Below are positions 22,660 through 35,638 of a stretch of DNA of 64,000 nt, one piece after another. Made by a program: the position numbers and the translations under genes. The number at the start of each line of letters is the position of its first letter. Position 1 is the stretch's first letter. The DNA is from Margaritifera margaritifera (lineage: Eukaryota > Mollusca > Bivalvia > Unionida > Margaritiferidae): the NCBI GenBank assembly GCA_029931535.1, contig JAQPZY010001414.1:1504001-1568000 (forward strand), given 5' to 3'. Below the pieces are notes generated by a model that made no database searches, was not told the origin of the DNA, and was given only the letters and a program-made list of their open reading frames with translations.

Positions 22660-24964
22660 ATGTAAATGTGCTTTGTGTCTTTTATTTAGCGGTCAGTGGC
22701 AATTAACTTTGTGTTTATCAAGGTTTACTGAGTTTATTTTCTTGTAAATCCTGCTTCCTTACTGTTTATTTTATTTATTTATTTATTTTACTTATGTATT
22801 TAGTTTAAATAAAAAATGTGTAGCACCCTCCTTTCCTCTGTCTTGTTTATTAGTGTGGCATTAGAGCATGCATTTTACAAACAAAGTTGTCGTACATCTT
22901 ATCTAAATTTTAATATGTACGACTTCTGTCACGTGTCATATATATACATACGTTTATTTATTTAATAAAAAATGTATATCTGCATGCTGTATATATTGTT
23001 GTATGCCTTTGAAGCTATTGTCGAGGGCAGACTGAAAATAAATATTGCAATAAGCGGCCGAAAGTAATAAAATTGTTGTCTAAAAATGTCAAATTTACCG
23101 GAATATATTAAATTTGTTTAAGCTTTACATGTTATGCGTTTTGGGAACGTACTAGACAAGATATCTTAGATCGGTATGCCGACAGGAAAATTCATATGTA
23201 TGTCACTGGTGGGGTCATAATGTCGGACGCCGTTTCTTTCGTTGGAATAGCAATCTAAGATCTGTTGTGTAGTACATTCTTGAGTCGCATGAGACTAAAC
23301 TAAATGTGAAATATTCCGATAGATTAGACCCTGCAAAAGCTAACTTTTCGTCATGTCGGCCATTTTTTAAATATTTGTTTTCGGTCTGCTTCCTGACGAT
23401 TCCCGTATGACCAGGACGGTTCTGTCAGTGACATGAAATAACCGACGGTCAGGTACTCGCTGTCATTGCTAGGGGAACTGGTACTAAAATAAAAAACTTT
23501 TTTTACGTTTGACAGTTTGAAAATACAATTTAGTTGTTATTCTGACAAATAGGCAAATAAAACAGGAAAATGATCAGGTTAGTCGTTATAAAAACAGAAA
23601 TTGCATTTATATACAACAGAACGTCACGCATTAAAGACGTAGCTACGTTACACTGCAGTATATAATCTAGAGCCTAATAATGAAGAATCAATACAGTCAT
23701 ACATTGACAGGTGTAAAATCATTTACCTCGGCTCACTTAAACTGTAAGAGCGTATCATTTTGACCACAAAGTTGCAGATTAAACAGGATATTTGTCAATT
23801 GGAATAGTTCAGTGCTACACACTGGGCCATGCTGACCTCCTTTATAGTAATAACATATTGCAGAACTTTGTGGTAAAAATGATAAGTAATCACTGAACTT
23901 CACCTTTAAACCTAAGAATATGATTGATAGTGGTATGTAAATGTGCACGAGTTTTTGTAATTTAGGCAGTTAAGTTGTGTACATGTTTAGCTCACTGTCT
24001 GGTAGTATGGAATATTTAAATGTGAGAAGAGATCAACTTCAGAACAATTATAAAAAGATTATATTTAGATTCAAGATTGATCGTTATATGCAAATAATAT
24101 TGATTTATGTAGACAGCGTAAGGAGATAACTACCAAGAGTCTGATCCCTCCTGCTCACAGAACTGGATCTACTGTAATTAATTGGCGTCAGTGATTATGG
24201 CTTAATAATTATAGCAATGATTGCTAAATAATTAGAGCGTTTGAAATTATCTGACTTAACGTTCCTATAGTCTCAACTTTGCGTTGTTCAAAAGCTGTTT
24301 GATTCAAATAATTTTCTTAGCAATCTGCAGCGAAGATACCTCCACACGCCCAGCATATGGATGTACGGTATCATAACCTATACAGTCATGAACACCACAC
24401 ACTCTTCCCTGGCATAACACATTGTAACTTTTCATGTCTAGTCACTGTTTTTGTTGTTGTTGTTGTTTTTGATGTGATTTGCGCATATAACCCTTAAAGG
24501 CTGAAGACACTGTTTGAAAAAAAATCATAACTCAATCGTATCCAGCTGCTGATTAGTTAAAAGTGTAAGTGTAAATGATTATTCTTGCATTGATCTTCTT
24601 CCAGATTAGTATCCGCTGATTGTACAACGTAAATGCTACAATATTCAGTAAAATTATAGTAACTTTACTTCAATAAGAACAATACTTCACGCCCAATGAA
24701 CCCCTCTTCATTCCTGGAATATTTTCCACTCATTATACGGAATCTTAATAAGAATTGGCTTGTTACCAGTGTTGGACAAAACTTGTCTAAATTATATAAG
24801 ATGTGAGAAAACCTTGCTTCCTATAATGTTTTCCTTCTATTGTGTTTCCCCCATATTCTTGTCGCATTCGTCTTGTAGACGTCAAATATATCATCAATTC
24901 TATCACTGTCACTTGACATGTTATGTTCCACATGTTCTATGAATGTCCCGTGGTTTCATTTCAG
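22660..24964. other. Intron, no feature recognised
   Basis: AT-rich sequence between a possible LINE tail and the last exon of the coiled-coil gene. Contains an (ATTT)n-like patch near 22770-22800 and a (TTG)n patch near 24450. No coding family seen. Confidence 0.4.
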
Positions 24965-25046
24965 ATGGTTATTCACATCCGTGATGGCTTTGATCCTGAT
25001 CTTAGTGTGGATCTATTGGAGATATTGGAGATATGTTCGACGGTAG
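24965..25046 (+). CDS. Coiled-coil membrane protein, terminal exon with C-terminal TM helix
   Basis: Acceptor TGGTTTCATTTCAG|A. The first base completes the codon left open by the 42-nt exon (AA+A = Lys). The exon then reads WLFTSVMALILILVWIYW, RYWRYVRR and TAG. This is a single ~18-residue hydrophobic helix flanked by basic and aromatic residues, ending eight or nine residues before the stop: the signature of a tail-anchored or C-terminally anchored membrane protein. Frame agreement with three upstream exons, all phase 2, argues against chance. The membrane targeted is unknown; a basic tail can suit either ER or outer mitochondrial membrane. Confidence 0.5.
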
Positions 25047-25400
25047 TTCCTTGAAAAGAGCCACTTAAAGATTAGCATCTTCTATTGTTGCAGCCTAAGC
25101 TTAGTTATCAAGAGGATTCTAGTATATTGCGTTCACAACTAGGTTGTAATTCATTATATGTGCACATACAAATAGATATCTGATGCAGATTGTTTTCTCT
25201 GTGCAGTGGCTTCCTAACTTCATTCCTGATATATCACTAAAAGTCCTAAACGTCTACAGAGATACATTTTCCAAAGTGAAAGTATTACTTTTGGTCTTTC
25301 TTCTCCAAAAGTCTGTTATTCGATTTCTTAAACCGGTGCAACCTTGGCACTTCATATGTAATGTTTACTTTTGACAAGCTGGTCTTGTTCCACCTTTAGG

Positions 25401-25402
<2 letters not shown>

Positions 25403-25462
<60 letters not shown>
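25403..25462. repeat. (TA)n microsatellite
   Basis: About 30 TA units, about 350 bp after the TM exon's stop codon. Confidence 0.97.
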
Positions 25463-25467
<5 letters not shown>

Positions 25468-26489
25468 TTATCATGAAGTTTGCAGCCCCACCTATGTTTG
25501 GTGTATTCATTCCCAAGAGGTGTAAATACATCAGATAAAATATTATGACAACAAACTAAGAATTACTTAATCAGAATAAATCGAGACAGGCTGTAGCAAA
25601 AAGAATTTTAAAAAATTACATATAACTTTTATCCGCTTATCGGTCTAGATCCTGTACGGATCGACTATATGCATGCGACTGTCAAACAAATCCTTCAAAA
25701 GAAAAGTTCAATTTTTATAACACATTCTACTTCAACCTAACACTGAACTACTTCAACCTAACACTGAACTGCTAAATTTAATGCCATTGTGATAGAATGA
25801 TAATTTCGCCCAGAGAAAGATACACAGTCAGAATTTATTCCACTGACTAACAGCGAATAAAAAAGCCAAGCATATCGAGATTATTCCAGCCCTAAGTTAG
25901 GTATGTTTGCTTATATATTTCATATATAAGATTTCACGACAAAGTATCATTTTCACCTTATTATTTAATATTGTAATACTAAAGTCAAACTTTTTATATT
26001 TACACATATGGCCCAAACATGAAAACCTTAAATATATAACCTCGTAACCATAATTTAAATATAGTTAGATAAAGACAGAAATCACATCTAAATCGTTTCG
26101 CCACTCTGAGTTGTAACAGTCACTTAATTATGAGTAAAAGGTTGCAGATGTATTGTATTCTAATGTAAGTATAGCATGGGCCGATACAGCGTACATCATT
26201 ACCCGTTGTGTATGTTTTGGTTATGTCAGATGATTGTGATATGTATAGTTTTACTCACTTAGTTGCCCGATATACTGTTGAACGTGCAAAGCGCTGGCAG
26301 TAGGAACACAATTATGTCATGTTTTCTGTCCGTGTACCCACCACGTACCAATATATAGAGATCGATTTTTGCAATATATTCATATAGCATGAAGCTTTGA
26401 GGGAGTTTTGTCTCCTCTGTTATAACTTTCAGCTGCAGAGACATGTCATAATCGTATCCATTCATCTATTCTTTCTACCATCTGTGTTT

Positions 26490-26490
<1 letters not shown>
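25463..26490. other. Intergenic, no gene recognised
   Basis: AT-rich. Holds a 22-bp direct duplication (CTACTTCAACCTAACACTGA) at about 25729-25770. An AATAAA near 25575 could serve the coiled-coil gene as a polyadenylation signal, which is speculative. Confidence 0.4.

Positions 26491-26567
<77 letters not shown>
26491..26567. repeat. (GA)n microsatellite
   Basis: About 38 uninterrupted GA units. Confidence 0.98.
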
Positions 26568-26569
<2 letters not shown>

Positions 26570-28594
26570 TTTGTTTCATTAGATTATTCGGAATTTTTCC
26601 CATATATTTCATTGGGATTACACAGTGTTGTGAAATTTCGTAGTGTCTGTTTCAGTTTGCAGTCGTAATTTTATCTGAATTGACAAGCTGGTCTGAATAA
26701 TTAATATTGCATGTGACCCAGGACTTGTGTTGTATACCAATGTGCGTGTTCGTCATGAGTGAGTAAGCGAGTGAGTGATTGATTGCGGTGCATGATTCCT
26801 GGGCTTCAGGAGTACTAACATCAATTCCCCGCCAAACTAACAAAAGCTTCTGGCATTCATACGCTGGTTCTTTAGACGGACAACACATCGAGCAGTACGA
26901 TAGGTGAATATGAAGAGCACTTGTGTGAAAGACAAGGGATTGAATATAATTTGAAAAAATTATACCCTTCGAGTCTGGTAAGGTATCATTTGTATTTTTT
27001 GTGAAAAAATTATAAATGCCGGCGTGTGGGTGGTGTATTGTGTATTTTATTTGTGTCGGTTATATTCTGTATTGTATTTGTTTCGTATATTAAGTATGTG
27101 CTTTGTATTGTTTTAATTTTATTTCGTACCATTTCATCTTGTAATAAATCCCACAACTCGCAACGAGTGTTATCATTTCAACCCGAAATAACACACAGCT
27201 CACATCATAGCAAAGGATCATAAGTGATTTGTTTTATGCAATCTCGTGAGAATATTCTTGTTGTAGATAGATACATATATGAAATTGACCATCATGTAAT
27301 TCTATACGGTTGCTTTTGACGTAGAACAGTCTTAATGTTGAACTAAGTCTTCTCTTGTGCACATATACATAAAATGTAGAGTGGTGTTTGAGCCATAATG
27401 CACCCAACGTTTCTAGCCCATGTATTACAAGGTTCAGTTGTGTCATTTTCCCGGGGCGCTTGGCCCGAAAATATTGGTTGTGTAACCAGTTGTTGTGCGT
27501 TGGCTGTGCGAGAGTCACTTGCGACCCAGCACAGTGTCGTGTGATCTGAGTAGTCAACGTTTTGATATTATGCTCAAGCTATCGTCTGCGTGGGAGTGAG
27601 ACTCCGTAAGGGTTTTTCAGTAGACGGGAAGGACTGATGTATATGGGTTAACTCCTTATGTTCTGTCTTATAAGAGTGCAAAAGGAGATTGTCCTATCTG
27701 TTATATGAACAACATACTTTTATATTGTCGTGTCCGTTATGTGAACTGCGCAATTTCATAAATCCATGTATGTTATATCAACTACATCAATTCATATCTG
27801 ATGTGTGCTGAGCATAATCTCACAGATTCGAATCGTACAAGTGCACAGAACAGTCGTGTGTATGTTATTTTAACATAATTCAGCAATTACATATAGTAAA
27901 CTACTCAATACTTCATTTGAATTCTTGGTATACATTGTAACTTAATCTGTTATTTTCATAAATGTTCTTGGTCTCTTTACTGATCCAAACCCACAGGGTC
28001 AATCCTTGTGACGGGAGCAACTAACCTTGATGGCTCATGCACTATTAGACACATGAGAAGGTTATATATCAATGTGACACTACTCACTTCTGAAGTTTCT
28101 GTGATAGCTAATATATCTTAAGTAACTTTGACCACTTACTGCATACTGACCTATCTGCAACTATATATCGATTGGCATTCAAAATCAGCCAGTCTATGGA
28201 AAAAGAGAAGTTGGATATAAATTGTATCGAGATTTATACTTAATACTACATCCATAATGCATTTATGCAACTGACCAAGAAATGACTACAAATTATTCCT
28301 ACTATTAGTGTTTCGATAATTTAACCATTCATTCTTCTCCTTACACCAACATTATGCACTAGACAAAATCATAGGTCACGAGGAAAAAGAATCAAATAAA
28401 ATCCTCAGTTCCATCTTGTAATAGCTAAGACTGATGACGTAAAATTGCAGATCTGTATTACAAAAATTTTACAACAGTATATTCGTAATATGTAAAACGT
28501 TTGTATTTAGGACTATAACAATTTCTTCTTTTAAGTCTTTCTTATATTCTACTATTGAAATTCAATTTAATAATATAGTCATGCAATTTTTCCT
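26568..28594. other. Intergenic, no gene recognised
   Basis: Only short ORFs without family signatures on either strand. No RNA gene seen. Confidence 0.4.
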
Positions 28595-28830
28595 AGTGTA
28601 AAGGTCGAAGGCCAAGATCACGGTAATTGAAAGAAAAAATGGTTTCTGCACAAACATTTCAGTTCTCAACAAAGTTTATGGATGACTTGACTGTTTGGCT
28701 AAGAAAGAAGTCTATCGATTTTGGGGTCAAAACATCAAAAGTGTAGGTCACTGTGACTGAATGAAATATGGCTTTTACATAATAACTTTTGTGTTAGACC
28801 ACTCACCTTCAGCAACGTGTGTCGAGGTCT
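28595..28830. repeat. Decayed dispersed repeat of the 'AAGGTCA' type
   Basis: Contains TAAAGGTCGAAGGCCAAGAT, CACGGTAATTGAAAGAAAAA, ATGGTTTCTGCAC, then GATTTTGGGGTCAAAACATC and GTAGGTCACTGTGACTGAA. The pattern (repeated 'CAAAGGTCAAGGTCACxGTGAC', 'ATGGTTTCxG', 'GATTTTGAGGTCA') is that of a repeat family I know to be abundant in bivalve genomes. This copy is diverged. Confidence 0.55.
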
Positions 28831-29354
28831 TTTGCAAGTATGACGTTTCAAATAAATGTTTTGAATTACAATGAAATGTTATAAAATTGCATACATGTAA
28901 ATAGAAAGAGAAGAAACCAGCTTTATATTAGTTTCTGTATTAGTAATATCGTGCCGTTGATTTTGATTCAAAATAAATTACTCATAATGGCAAATGGACG
29001 ATTAATAAAGGACCAATTGCCATCTAGTACCCTACACCTGTCAGAAAAACACGTAACGTAAATGTCTATTAACGGCCTTATTGAAAGGGGAAAAGGTGTA
29101 CACGAGATATATTGACAGACGAGAAGAAGAAGAATAACTTCAACTACTTTTACACCAAATCTTACCTTGAGATAATTTCGAAAACTTTTTCAGACAAAGT
29201 CTTTGGTGAATCTGTTGTAATATTGTGCAAATATCGATTGCTTTACGAAAGCGATCATTTTCTGACGTCATCAGCATTATATTGTGATCTCTATGTTTGA
29301 AATAGCTCCTAGAACCACATGACCAGGAAGACTAAACCCCTTGCTGCTATGATA

Positions 29355-29520
29355 AACTTATGACCCTTGACCTCCACGACCTCTTTATTAGTCTTGAAGG
29401 TGAAGGTCACATATGTCCTGAGAAAGAGATTGTATTACTCCTGTCAGCAAGTTGTAAGCTTGTTTTCATTTCCTTCCATGGTTCAGGTTTTGTCCTGGGA
29501 ATGAAATTAATTTGTCAGAT
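29355..29520. repeat. Second decayed 'GTGAAGGTCA' repeat copy
   Basis: Holds TGACCCTTGACCTCCACGAC, TTGAAGGTGAAGGTCACATA, TGTAAGCTTGTTTTCATTTC and CATGGTTCAGGTTTTGTCC. Same style as the copy at 28595; boundaries uncertain. Confidence 0.4.
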
Positions 29521-30057
29521 TGTAAATTATTTCCTTTTCTATGCTCAGTATGTTTTGTTGTATTTGTCTATCTGTTCCTCAACATGTTAATTCTTCTTAT
29601 GTACCATGTATTGACTTTTAAAAGATTAATATGACTCTGATTGTGTCATCATAACTTTTCGATTGGCATTTCGTGATAGAAAGACGGATAGATAGACAGA
29701 CAGATTAAATGACATAGATAGAAGGTTTTCATAAAATATTAATTAGATATTACATTTATGAAACTAGACAAATAACGCATTATTCAACAAATTGTATTAA
29801 TTGCATTGACTTATCAACACGAACATTTTTGCTTCAATGCATAATCGATTCTAAGCGTTATGTAAATATGTCTACATATGATAACTTCAAGATGGCGGCG
29901 TTGTTAAATTTATATAATTTAAGAACATATGATAAATGAACTTTTAATTTTGAATATAGTATGGGAAATATATGATGTTGCCTCTTGATTCAACATGAAC
30001 TGTAACATTATAATTTTGAGTAATGTTTTCATAACGGCAAAATTTCTAGAATTGATA
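29521..30057. other. Intergenic, no gene recognised
   Basis: AT-rich; a short GATAGACAGA-type patch near 29690. Nothing else recognised. Confidence 0.4.

Positions 30058-30136
<79 letters not shown>
30058..30136. repeat. (TA)n microsatellite with AAATA interruptions
   Basis: TA tract broken by two TATAAATATAAATATA interruptions. Tyr-Ile ORFs on both strands are artefacts. Confidence 0.97.
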
Positions 30137-30143
<7 letters not shown>

Positions 30144-30616
30144 TCGAATACTTTTGTTTATGTATGTGTTTGAAAGGGAGGGAGGTATATTTCCTATACC
30201 GAGGATTCCAAGTTTCGAAGTCAATATAGTGTAAATATTAGATCATTGTTTATCGCCAAGTATTTCAGTCCTATTTTCACCAGAAACTAATTGCGTGCTT
30301 CATACACAGCACTGTGATATAGGCTTGGTTTCAGAAAATCAAAGTGTATCGGCAAGGCAGAAAAATATTCAAAAACAGTATAATGTTCTTTTGTTGAAAT
30401 GGCATGATGCAGATCAGAGATGGATAGATTTGAAGTCTGTACTTGCGATGTATTAGTGTTTTTGGCATTCCCCAAGTTTCAATTCCTCTTGGCATGATCA
30501 ATATAAAATGCAGGTTTATTTGTTATTACGACGTCTGAATCTTCATTTTGGTAGAACTCCTAATTACATTTTATACACAGGTTAAATATCTCTATATCTA
30601 CCCCCCTCTCTCTCTC

Positions 30617-30617
30617 G

Positions 30618-30675
<58 letters not shown>
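30617..30675. repeat. (CTTT)n microsatellite
   Basis: About 14 CTTT units flanked by CT-rich sequence. Confidence 0.97.
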
Positions 30676-30679
30676 CTCT

Positions 30680-31480
30680 CTCTGATATATATGTTTGTTG
30701 ACTTTAATATTTGCTAATACCTTAATGTTATGTATAAGATTTACATGTTTAGCTATTGTTCTTGAATTATGCTGTTTACTTAGCATTTGAGTTCAAGGAT
30801 GGTTTTGGTAAGCAAGTTGTTTATTTAATTTGAGGTTAGGGTTGGTTTGTTTTACAGTTAGACTGGAAATGCCATTGAAATTGCTATTTTCTGTCAGGTA
30901 GAGGAGAAAGTTCTAGAACAGTTGTGTGTTAAAAGTCACATACACCAGATAATTTTCTAGAACATTCTGTCATGTGACCTATCTTTATATATACCATGTT
31001 TAGGGACAGTTTTTAGTTTCGACCTTACCAGCAGTCTATAAAGAGTCATTACAGTTGTGAAATATCATTCCAAATTCAGAGAGAAATTATTTGTTTCAAA
31101 AGATTCACTGGATTTTCTTATAATGCTCATTCTGTTTTGGGGATTTTGAATTTATGATTTTGGGATTTATTTGAACTTATTCGAAGATATTCTGAAGTAC
31201 TTCATTTTGGCACATCAGCACATTAAAGACTACTGGCACATCATGACATTCCAGGCTATTGGCACATCAGCACATTCAAGGATACAGTAGTGCACTCGAA
31301 ACATTCTATATTTTAGAACTCGTGATTAATACATTCTGGGTTATTTTTGGAATTTAATTTCCACTATTGTAAGTGCCTTTTGATTTTCATTTTAATTATC
31401 TAGAAATAAATTGATTGTTGATTTTACTTACATTGTTGGTTTCACTTTCTTTCTGTTACTTTTTTTCTTAGACCATAGAG
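30680..31480. other. Intergenic, no gene recognised
   Basis: AT-rich. A short repeated phrase GGCACATCA..CACATT occurs near 31209, 31233 and 31260. No gene seen. Confidence 0.4.
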
Positions 31481-31483
31481 TCG

Positions 31484-31487
<4 letters not shown>

Positions 31488-31544
<57 letters not shown>

Positions 31545-31552
31545 CTGTGTGT
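31488..31552. repeat. (TA)n(TG)n compound microsatellite
   Basis: About 20 TA units followed by about 12 TG units with one TC interruption. Confidence 0.97.
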
Positions 31553-31987
31553 GTGCTCTTGGTATAAACCTAAGAAGACTGTGTTATTTTACTCGCGCAG
31601 TTTTCCAGCTTTGTGTTTGTTATTTACCTGTTCATGGCCAACGTTCTATGAAGACGTAGCGACTACGTCACAATGTTGGTAGTGACGTCACGTCAAAAAG
31701 TGGTCGCTGTTATGAATTTCCAACATTAAGGGAGTTGTGTTGAATTTTGGTAAAATTTTCAGTGTGATAAAAATATGACAAAATATGAAAGTGTACGCTG
31801 CCAAACCTCAATTCTGACCGGTGTCAACTTCTTGCATATTTAGAAAAAGACATTGTTATACTTAAAAGAAAAGAAGCTTTTGCTACGCTCCTTTTATAAT
31901 TTTAACCAAAGACCGAATAACCACACCTGCCGTGTTTGGCCTTCACATTTGGGAATGTCAAACAAAAAACATTGACATCCTCTAGCA

Positions 31988-32119
31988 ATGGCGCAGCGAG
32001 GATTCATTAGCTACAACTCAGAATCTGGCAAAACAGTCACCGTCCCGAGGGACAAAAGGAACGTGCTGAGTAAAACTTGTAAATCCTCAACACCAAGACG
32101 GTGTTTACGGGACAGTTAA
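31988..32119 (+). CDS. Possible 43-aa ORF, unidentified
   Basis: ATG at 31988, in-frame TAA at 32117. Begins MAQRGFISYNSESGKTVTVP and is basic in its second half (RDKRNVLSKT...PRRCLRD). Codon use is less AT-biased than the surrounding DNA, and a perfect TGACGTCA (CRE-type palindrome) occurs about 300 bp upstream near 31683. That is all the support. It could be an orphan exon, a relic of a mobile element, or chance. Confidence 0.2.
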   Translation: MAQRGFISYNSESGKTVTVPRDKRNVLSKTCKSSTPRRCLRDS

Positions 32120-32869
32120 AGATATTTCACGGGTGATTCAAAAGAGACATGATAGAGTTATTTAATAAATATTATGATGTGCTTACAAGGGGTTGTATTG
32201 TAAAAGTAATTTTTTTTAAAACATATATTAAATTTGGAAATAATGAACTTTGTGTTTAAATAGTAATACGTAAAGAAAAATATGCAGGTATAATTGATCA
32301 AGTTAAAGTGTGTGTCTGGAGAAATTTATCATTTGTATTTGATGTCATTGCTGTTATTGCTGTTGGTCACGTGTCGGATTGGGTGGAGGGGGTGGAGGAT
32401 GCGACATCTTCCTAGATGCAAAGTAGTGCAATTTATCTATAGATAGGAAGGATTTTAATATTTTGAAGGCTGAGGACCAAACTCTTTACGATAGGTCCAG
32501 TTCTTTCATAGTTATCACTCATCTCATGAAGGTTGGATTGGCTGAAGTGCACACATGGTTCTGGTGCAGTGTTTCTCGTACAAGCGATTAAGATATTTTA
32601 TGCATTGAGGTCGGTTTTAAAGCATGATTCATCACTAATTTATTTGAATTGTATTGCTTCCTTGTTAATTACTTGGTTATTACTGCAACCCGTTATTCAA
32701 AGAAAGATGGACTGGGCTCGTCCGTTTTGTGATGAATGCATGCTTGTGTGTTTACTTGATACACAAAACGCTATAGAATCAAACCTTGCAATCTCGAGTT
32801 TTCTCTGATCTTTTGTTTAGAAAGCGTCAGTGATATTGTGATCCGCTTTGCCTCTCACCCTGTCTGCAC
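32120..32869. other. Intergenic, no gene recognised
   Basis: AT-rich. The ORF at 32533-32808 has no domain I can recognise. Confidence 0.4.
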
Positions 32870-33140
32870 ATTCGTCTGTCCATCCATCTGTTTGTAACTC
32901 TTACTTCTCCTAAATCAACACACTTGGTACATACGTTCCTCATTTGACAACCATCTCAGAGAGGAGGAGGATTGTTGGACCTCACCTCTGTGGTCATAAT
33001 TGTGGTCAAAGGTCAAATAAATAAATTTAAAAAAAACTACAATTACAGTGACATTTCTTTTTTTTTGTACCAAACTTTACACTTGAACGTGCCAGGAGGA
33101 CACAAAATAAATTATGTAACATATATATGCTTATGACCCC
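32870..33140. repeat. Third decayed 'GGTCAAAGGTCA' repeat copy
   Basis: Contains TGTCCATCCATCTGTTTGTAAC, 'TGGTACATACGTTCCTCATT', 'GGTCAAAGGTCAAATAAA' and 'ACAGTGACATTTC'. Same dispersed-repeat style as at 28595. It lies just upstream of the I-like LINE. Confidence 0.45.
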
Positions 33141-33544
33141 TGGGTAACTGTCCAGATTGGGGGTGGGGAGATAGGGTCGGGGTGATGCAGTTTAAACAGC
33201 ATGGGGATTTGCCATGGTGACCCGTGAAATTATATCTTGTGTACATTTTCCACTATGATCAATCATATCTATTTATCAGGGAATATGACAATAAAAGAAA
33301 TGTCACAGCTGATGCAGATGAGGCCCTGATGTAGTCGTCATAAATTGAGGATCACAGCATCTACAATGGTATGCATATTTCTGTTATTATCCCACGCTTG
33401 TTTAAAACGGATCGAGGATATTGTGATACCATATGCAAAAGGATGAAGCCGGGTTGGGATTGGAGTTAGCAAAGACACTGAAAGCAATTTCGTGAATGAG
33501 ATGTTTATTTATAATGTAATTGAACGACGAATGAATCTGACACC

Positions 33545-34576
33545 ATACTTTTGCGCCGGGGGAGGACACACTAGGTTACGAAATTTACAAAAGTCTCCCC
33601 AAAAGAACCGAACTGGTGATTTTAGATCTGTTAAATGCGATCTGGCGATCGGGAGAGATTCCAACAAGATGGAAACAAGCAATTGTCATCCCAATCCCAA
33701 AACCTGGAAAAGATCCAACAGATATAAATTCATACAGACCAATATCGCTCACAGACAACATATGTAAGGTTATGGAGACCATGATAAATAATAGGCTTAA
33801 ATTCCACCTAGAGAGTAAGAATTTGATATCCAAAAATCAAAGCGGATTCCGCAATAAACGCTCCACATTAGATCAACTTATACGACTGGAGTCAAGCATA
33901 AGACTGGCATTCAATTCAAGAATGAAAAGTAACCGCCATCTAATCGCCGTCTTTCTTGACCTCGAAAAAGCCTATGATCTAATCTGAACCAAAGGATTAA
34001 TTGCCAAATTAAACCAATATGGAATCACTGGCCCCATGCATAAATTCATATCAAACTTCTTAACCGGTCGAACTATCCAAACGAGGGTGGGAGGCCAGTA
34101 TTCGGAAATACACGAGCTGGAAAACGGCACCCCACAGGGAAGTGTACTGAGCCCCACCCTTTTCAATATCATGATAAATGACCTGGAAAAGTCAATAGAC
34201 CAAACTCATCTGGACATATCTCAGTTTGCTGACGACAGCGGAATCTGGAAAGCGGGAAACCCGTCCAGTGAAGCTGTGGTGAGCGGAATGCAGAGGGGAC
34301 TAGATGGGATTGGTAGATGGGCAGATAGGTGGGGTTTCAAAATATCTCCCGGAAAAAACAGTAGGGGTGCTTTTTACACCTAAACTTAAAATACGCAGGG
34401 ACCCCCCAAAATTATACTTAAACGGTACGGAGATCAAATTTGAAAAAGTAGCTCGATTCTTGGGAATGCTATTTGATGAGCACCTTACATGGAGCAATCA
34501 CATAACAGAGCTAGTAAGGAGATGCGGAAAAGATCTAAACCTCTTACGAAACCTTAAAGGCCAAAATCTTAACTGA
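33545..34576 (+). pseudogene. I-like LINE reverse transcriptase
   Basis: Starts inside RT0-1 with GEDTLGYEIYKSLP, then IPTRWKQAIVIPIPKPGKDP, SYRPISLTDNICKVMETMI, SKNQSGFRNKRSTLDQLIR, LIAVFLDLEKAYDLI (catalytic motif A 'DLEKAYD'), a TGA at 33985, LTGRTIQTRVGGQYSE, NGTPQGSVLSPTLFNIMIND (motif B) and ISQFADDSGIWKAG (motif C 'FADD' in place of YADD). A -1/+1 shift near 34370 moves the reading to KTVGVLFTPKLKI and FLGMLFDEHLTWSNHI, the usual 'K...LGV..D..L.W..HI' block. Catalytic residues remain but the ORF is broken at two sites. Confidence 0.88.
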
Positions 34577-34589
34577 TATTGAAATAGAT

Positions 34590-35479
34590 TCGAGGGATAC
34601 ACACAAATATACACCGATGGGTCAAAATCACTGGAACCCATGCGTACGGCAGCCGCAGTCGTAATCCCGGGGGAGAATATCACACTGGAGGCAAGGCTGC
34701 CTGATCACTGCTCCATTTATACAGTCGAGTTTTGGGCAATTAACGAAGCTATAAAATGGATTCAAGAAACCCACACCGCCAAAACAGTGATAATCAGCGA
34801 CTCCCTCGGTGTGCAACGAACCCTGGAAACAAATAACTCATCCAGCAGAGAAAATATGTTGCGGGAAGTATATCTAAAACTTAAAATCCTGGACCAACAA
34901 AATTATACTGTGGAATTCATGTCGGTACCATCCCATATCGATATTCCAGGAAATGAAAGGGCAGACCAAGAAGCCAAAAGAAAGCTTAAAGAATCTGAAA
35001 TACATCAATTGGATTATAGCGTACTGGAAATTTACAGTATAATAAGGCAAAAAATAGATAATAAATGGCAATGGGAATGGGATGACTCAGCAAAAGGGAG
35101 AAAACTCTACCTACTGCAAAAACAAGTTAGCAGGAATATAACATCCCCTAAAATGGTAAACCCATACGACTCTAAAGTCATAACCCGACTCAGAACTGGC
35201 AAAACCCTATTAGCCAGCAGTTTTGGAAGATTTATACCAGAGATAAGAGAAGCAGGCATAAATTGCCCTCACTGCCCCGTCCCGGAAACATTAGAACATA
35301 TCGTCAATAACTGCCCCAAATACACACCAGAAAGGAAAAACTTCCAGGAAAAACAAACAAAAATAAAGGCACCAGCCCAGTACCCGACGTTTTTTAACAC
35401 CAAAACGAACAACATCAATTCGATGTACGCAAACATCTTAGGGTTCATCTCTGCCATAGGAAAAAGGGGAAAATTGTAA
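34590..35479 (+). pseudogene. I-like LINE RNase H and C-terminal Cys-rich tail
   Basis: Reads IYTDGSKSLEP (first Asp), IYTVEFWAINEAIKWI (Glu), TAKTVIISDSLGVQ (second Asp) and PSHIDIPGNERADQEAKR (His and last Asp): all four acidic catalytic positions of RNase HI are present. The C-terminal half carries ...ITRLRTGKTLLASSF, CPHCPVPETLEHIVNNC (the Cys/His block typical of I/Jockey/R1 C-termini) and ends ISAIGKRGKL. This 279-codon stretch is uninterrupted. It is fused in another frame to RT because about 200 residues between RT and RNase H are missing, leaving RT and RNase H directly adjacent near 34580. Confidence 0.87.
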
Positions 35480-35638
35480 CAAAATTACCCCCCCCCCCCC
35501 CACACACACACACAAAGTTCCGGTCTCCACACAAAAACAATCCTTAACATAAAAACATTAACAACTCACAAATCATTAGGACAGTCAAGCTAACTCAGCG
35601 TGGATCCCTTGACACAAAATTTAAAAAAAAATTTAAAA

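Noticed and set aside
24761..24942. 60-codon ORF just upstream of the TM exon
   Set aside because: No splice signals in phase with the neighbouring exons and no domain; probably chance.
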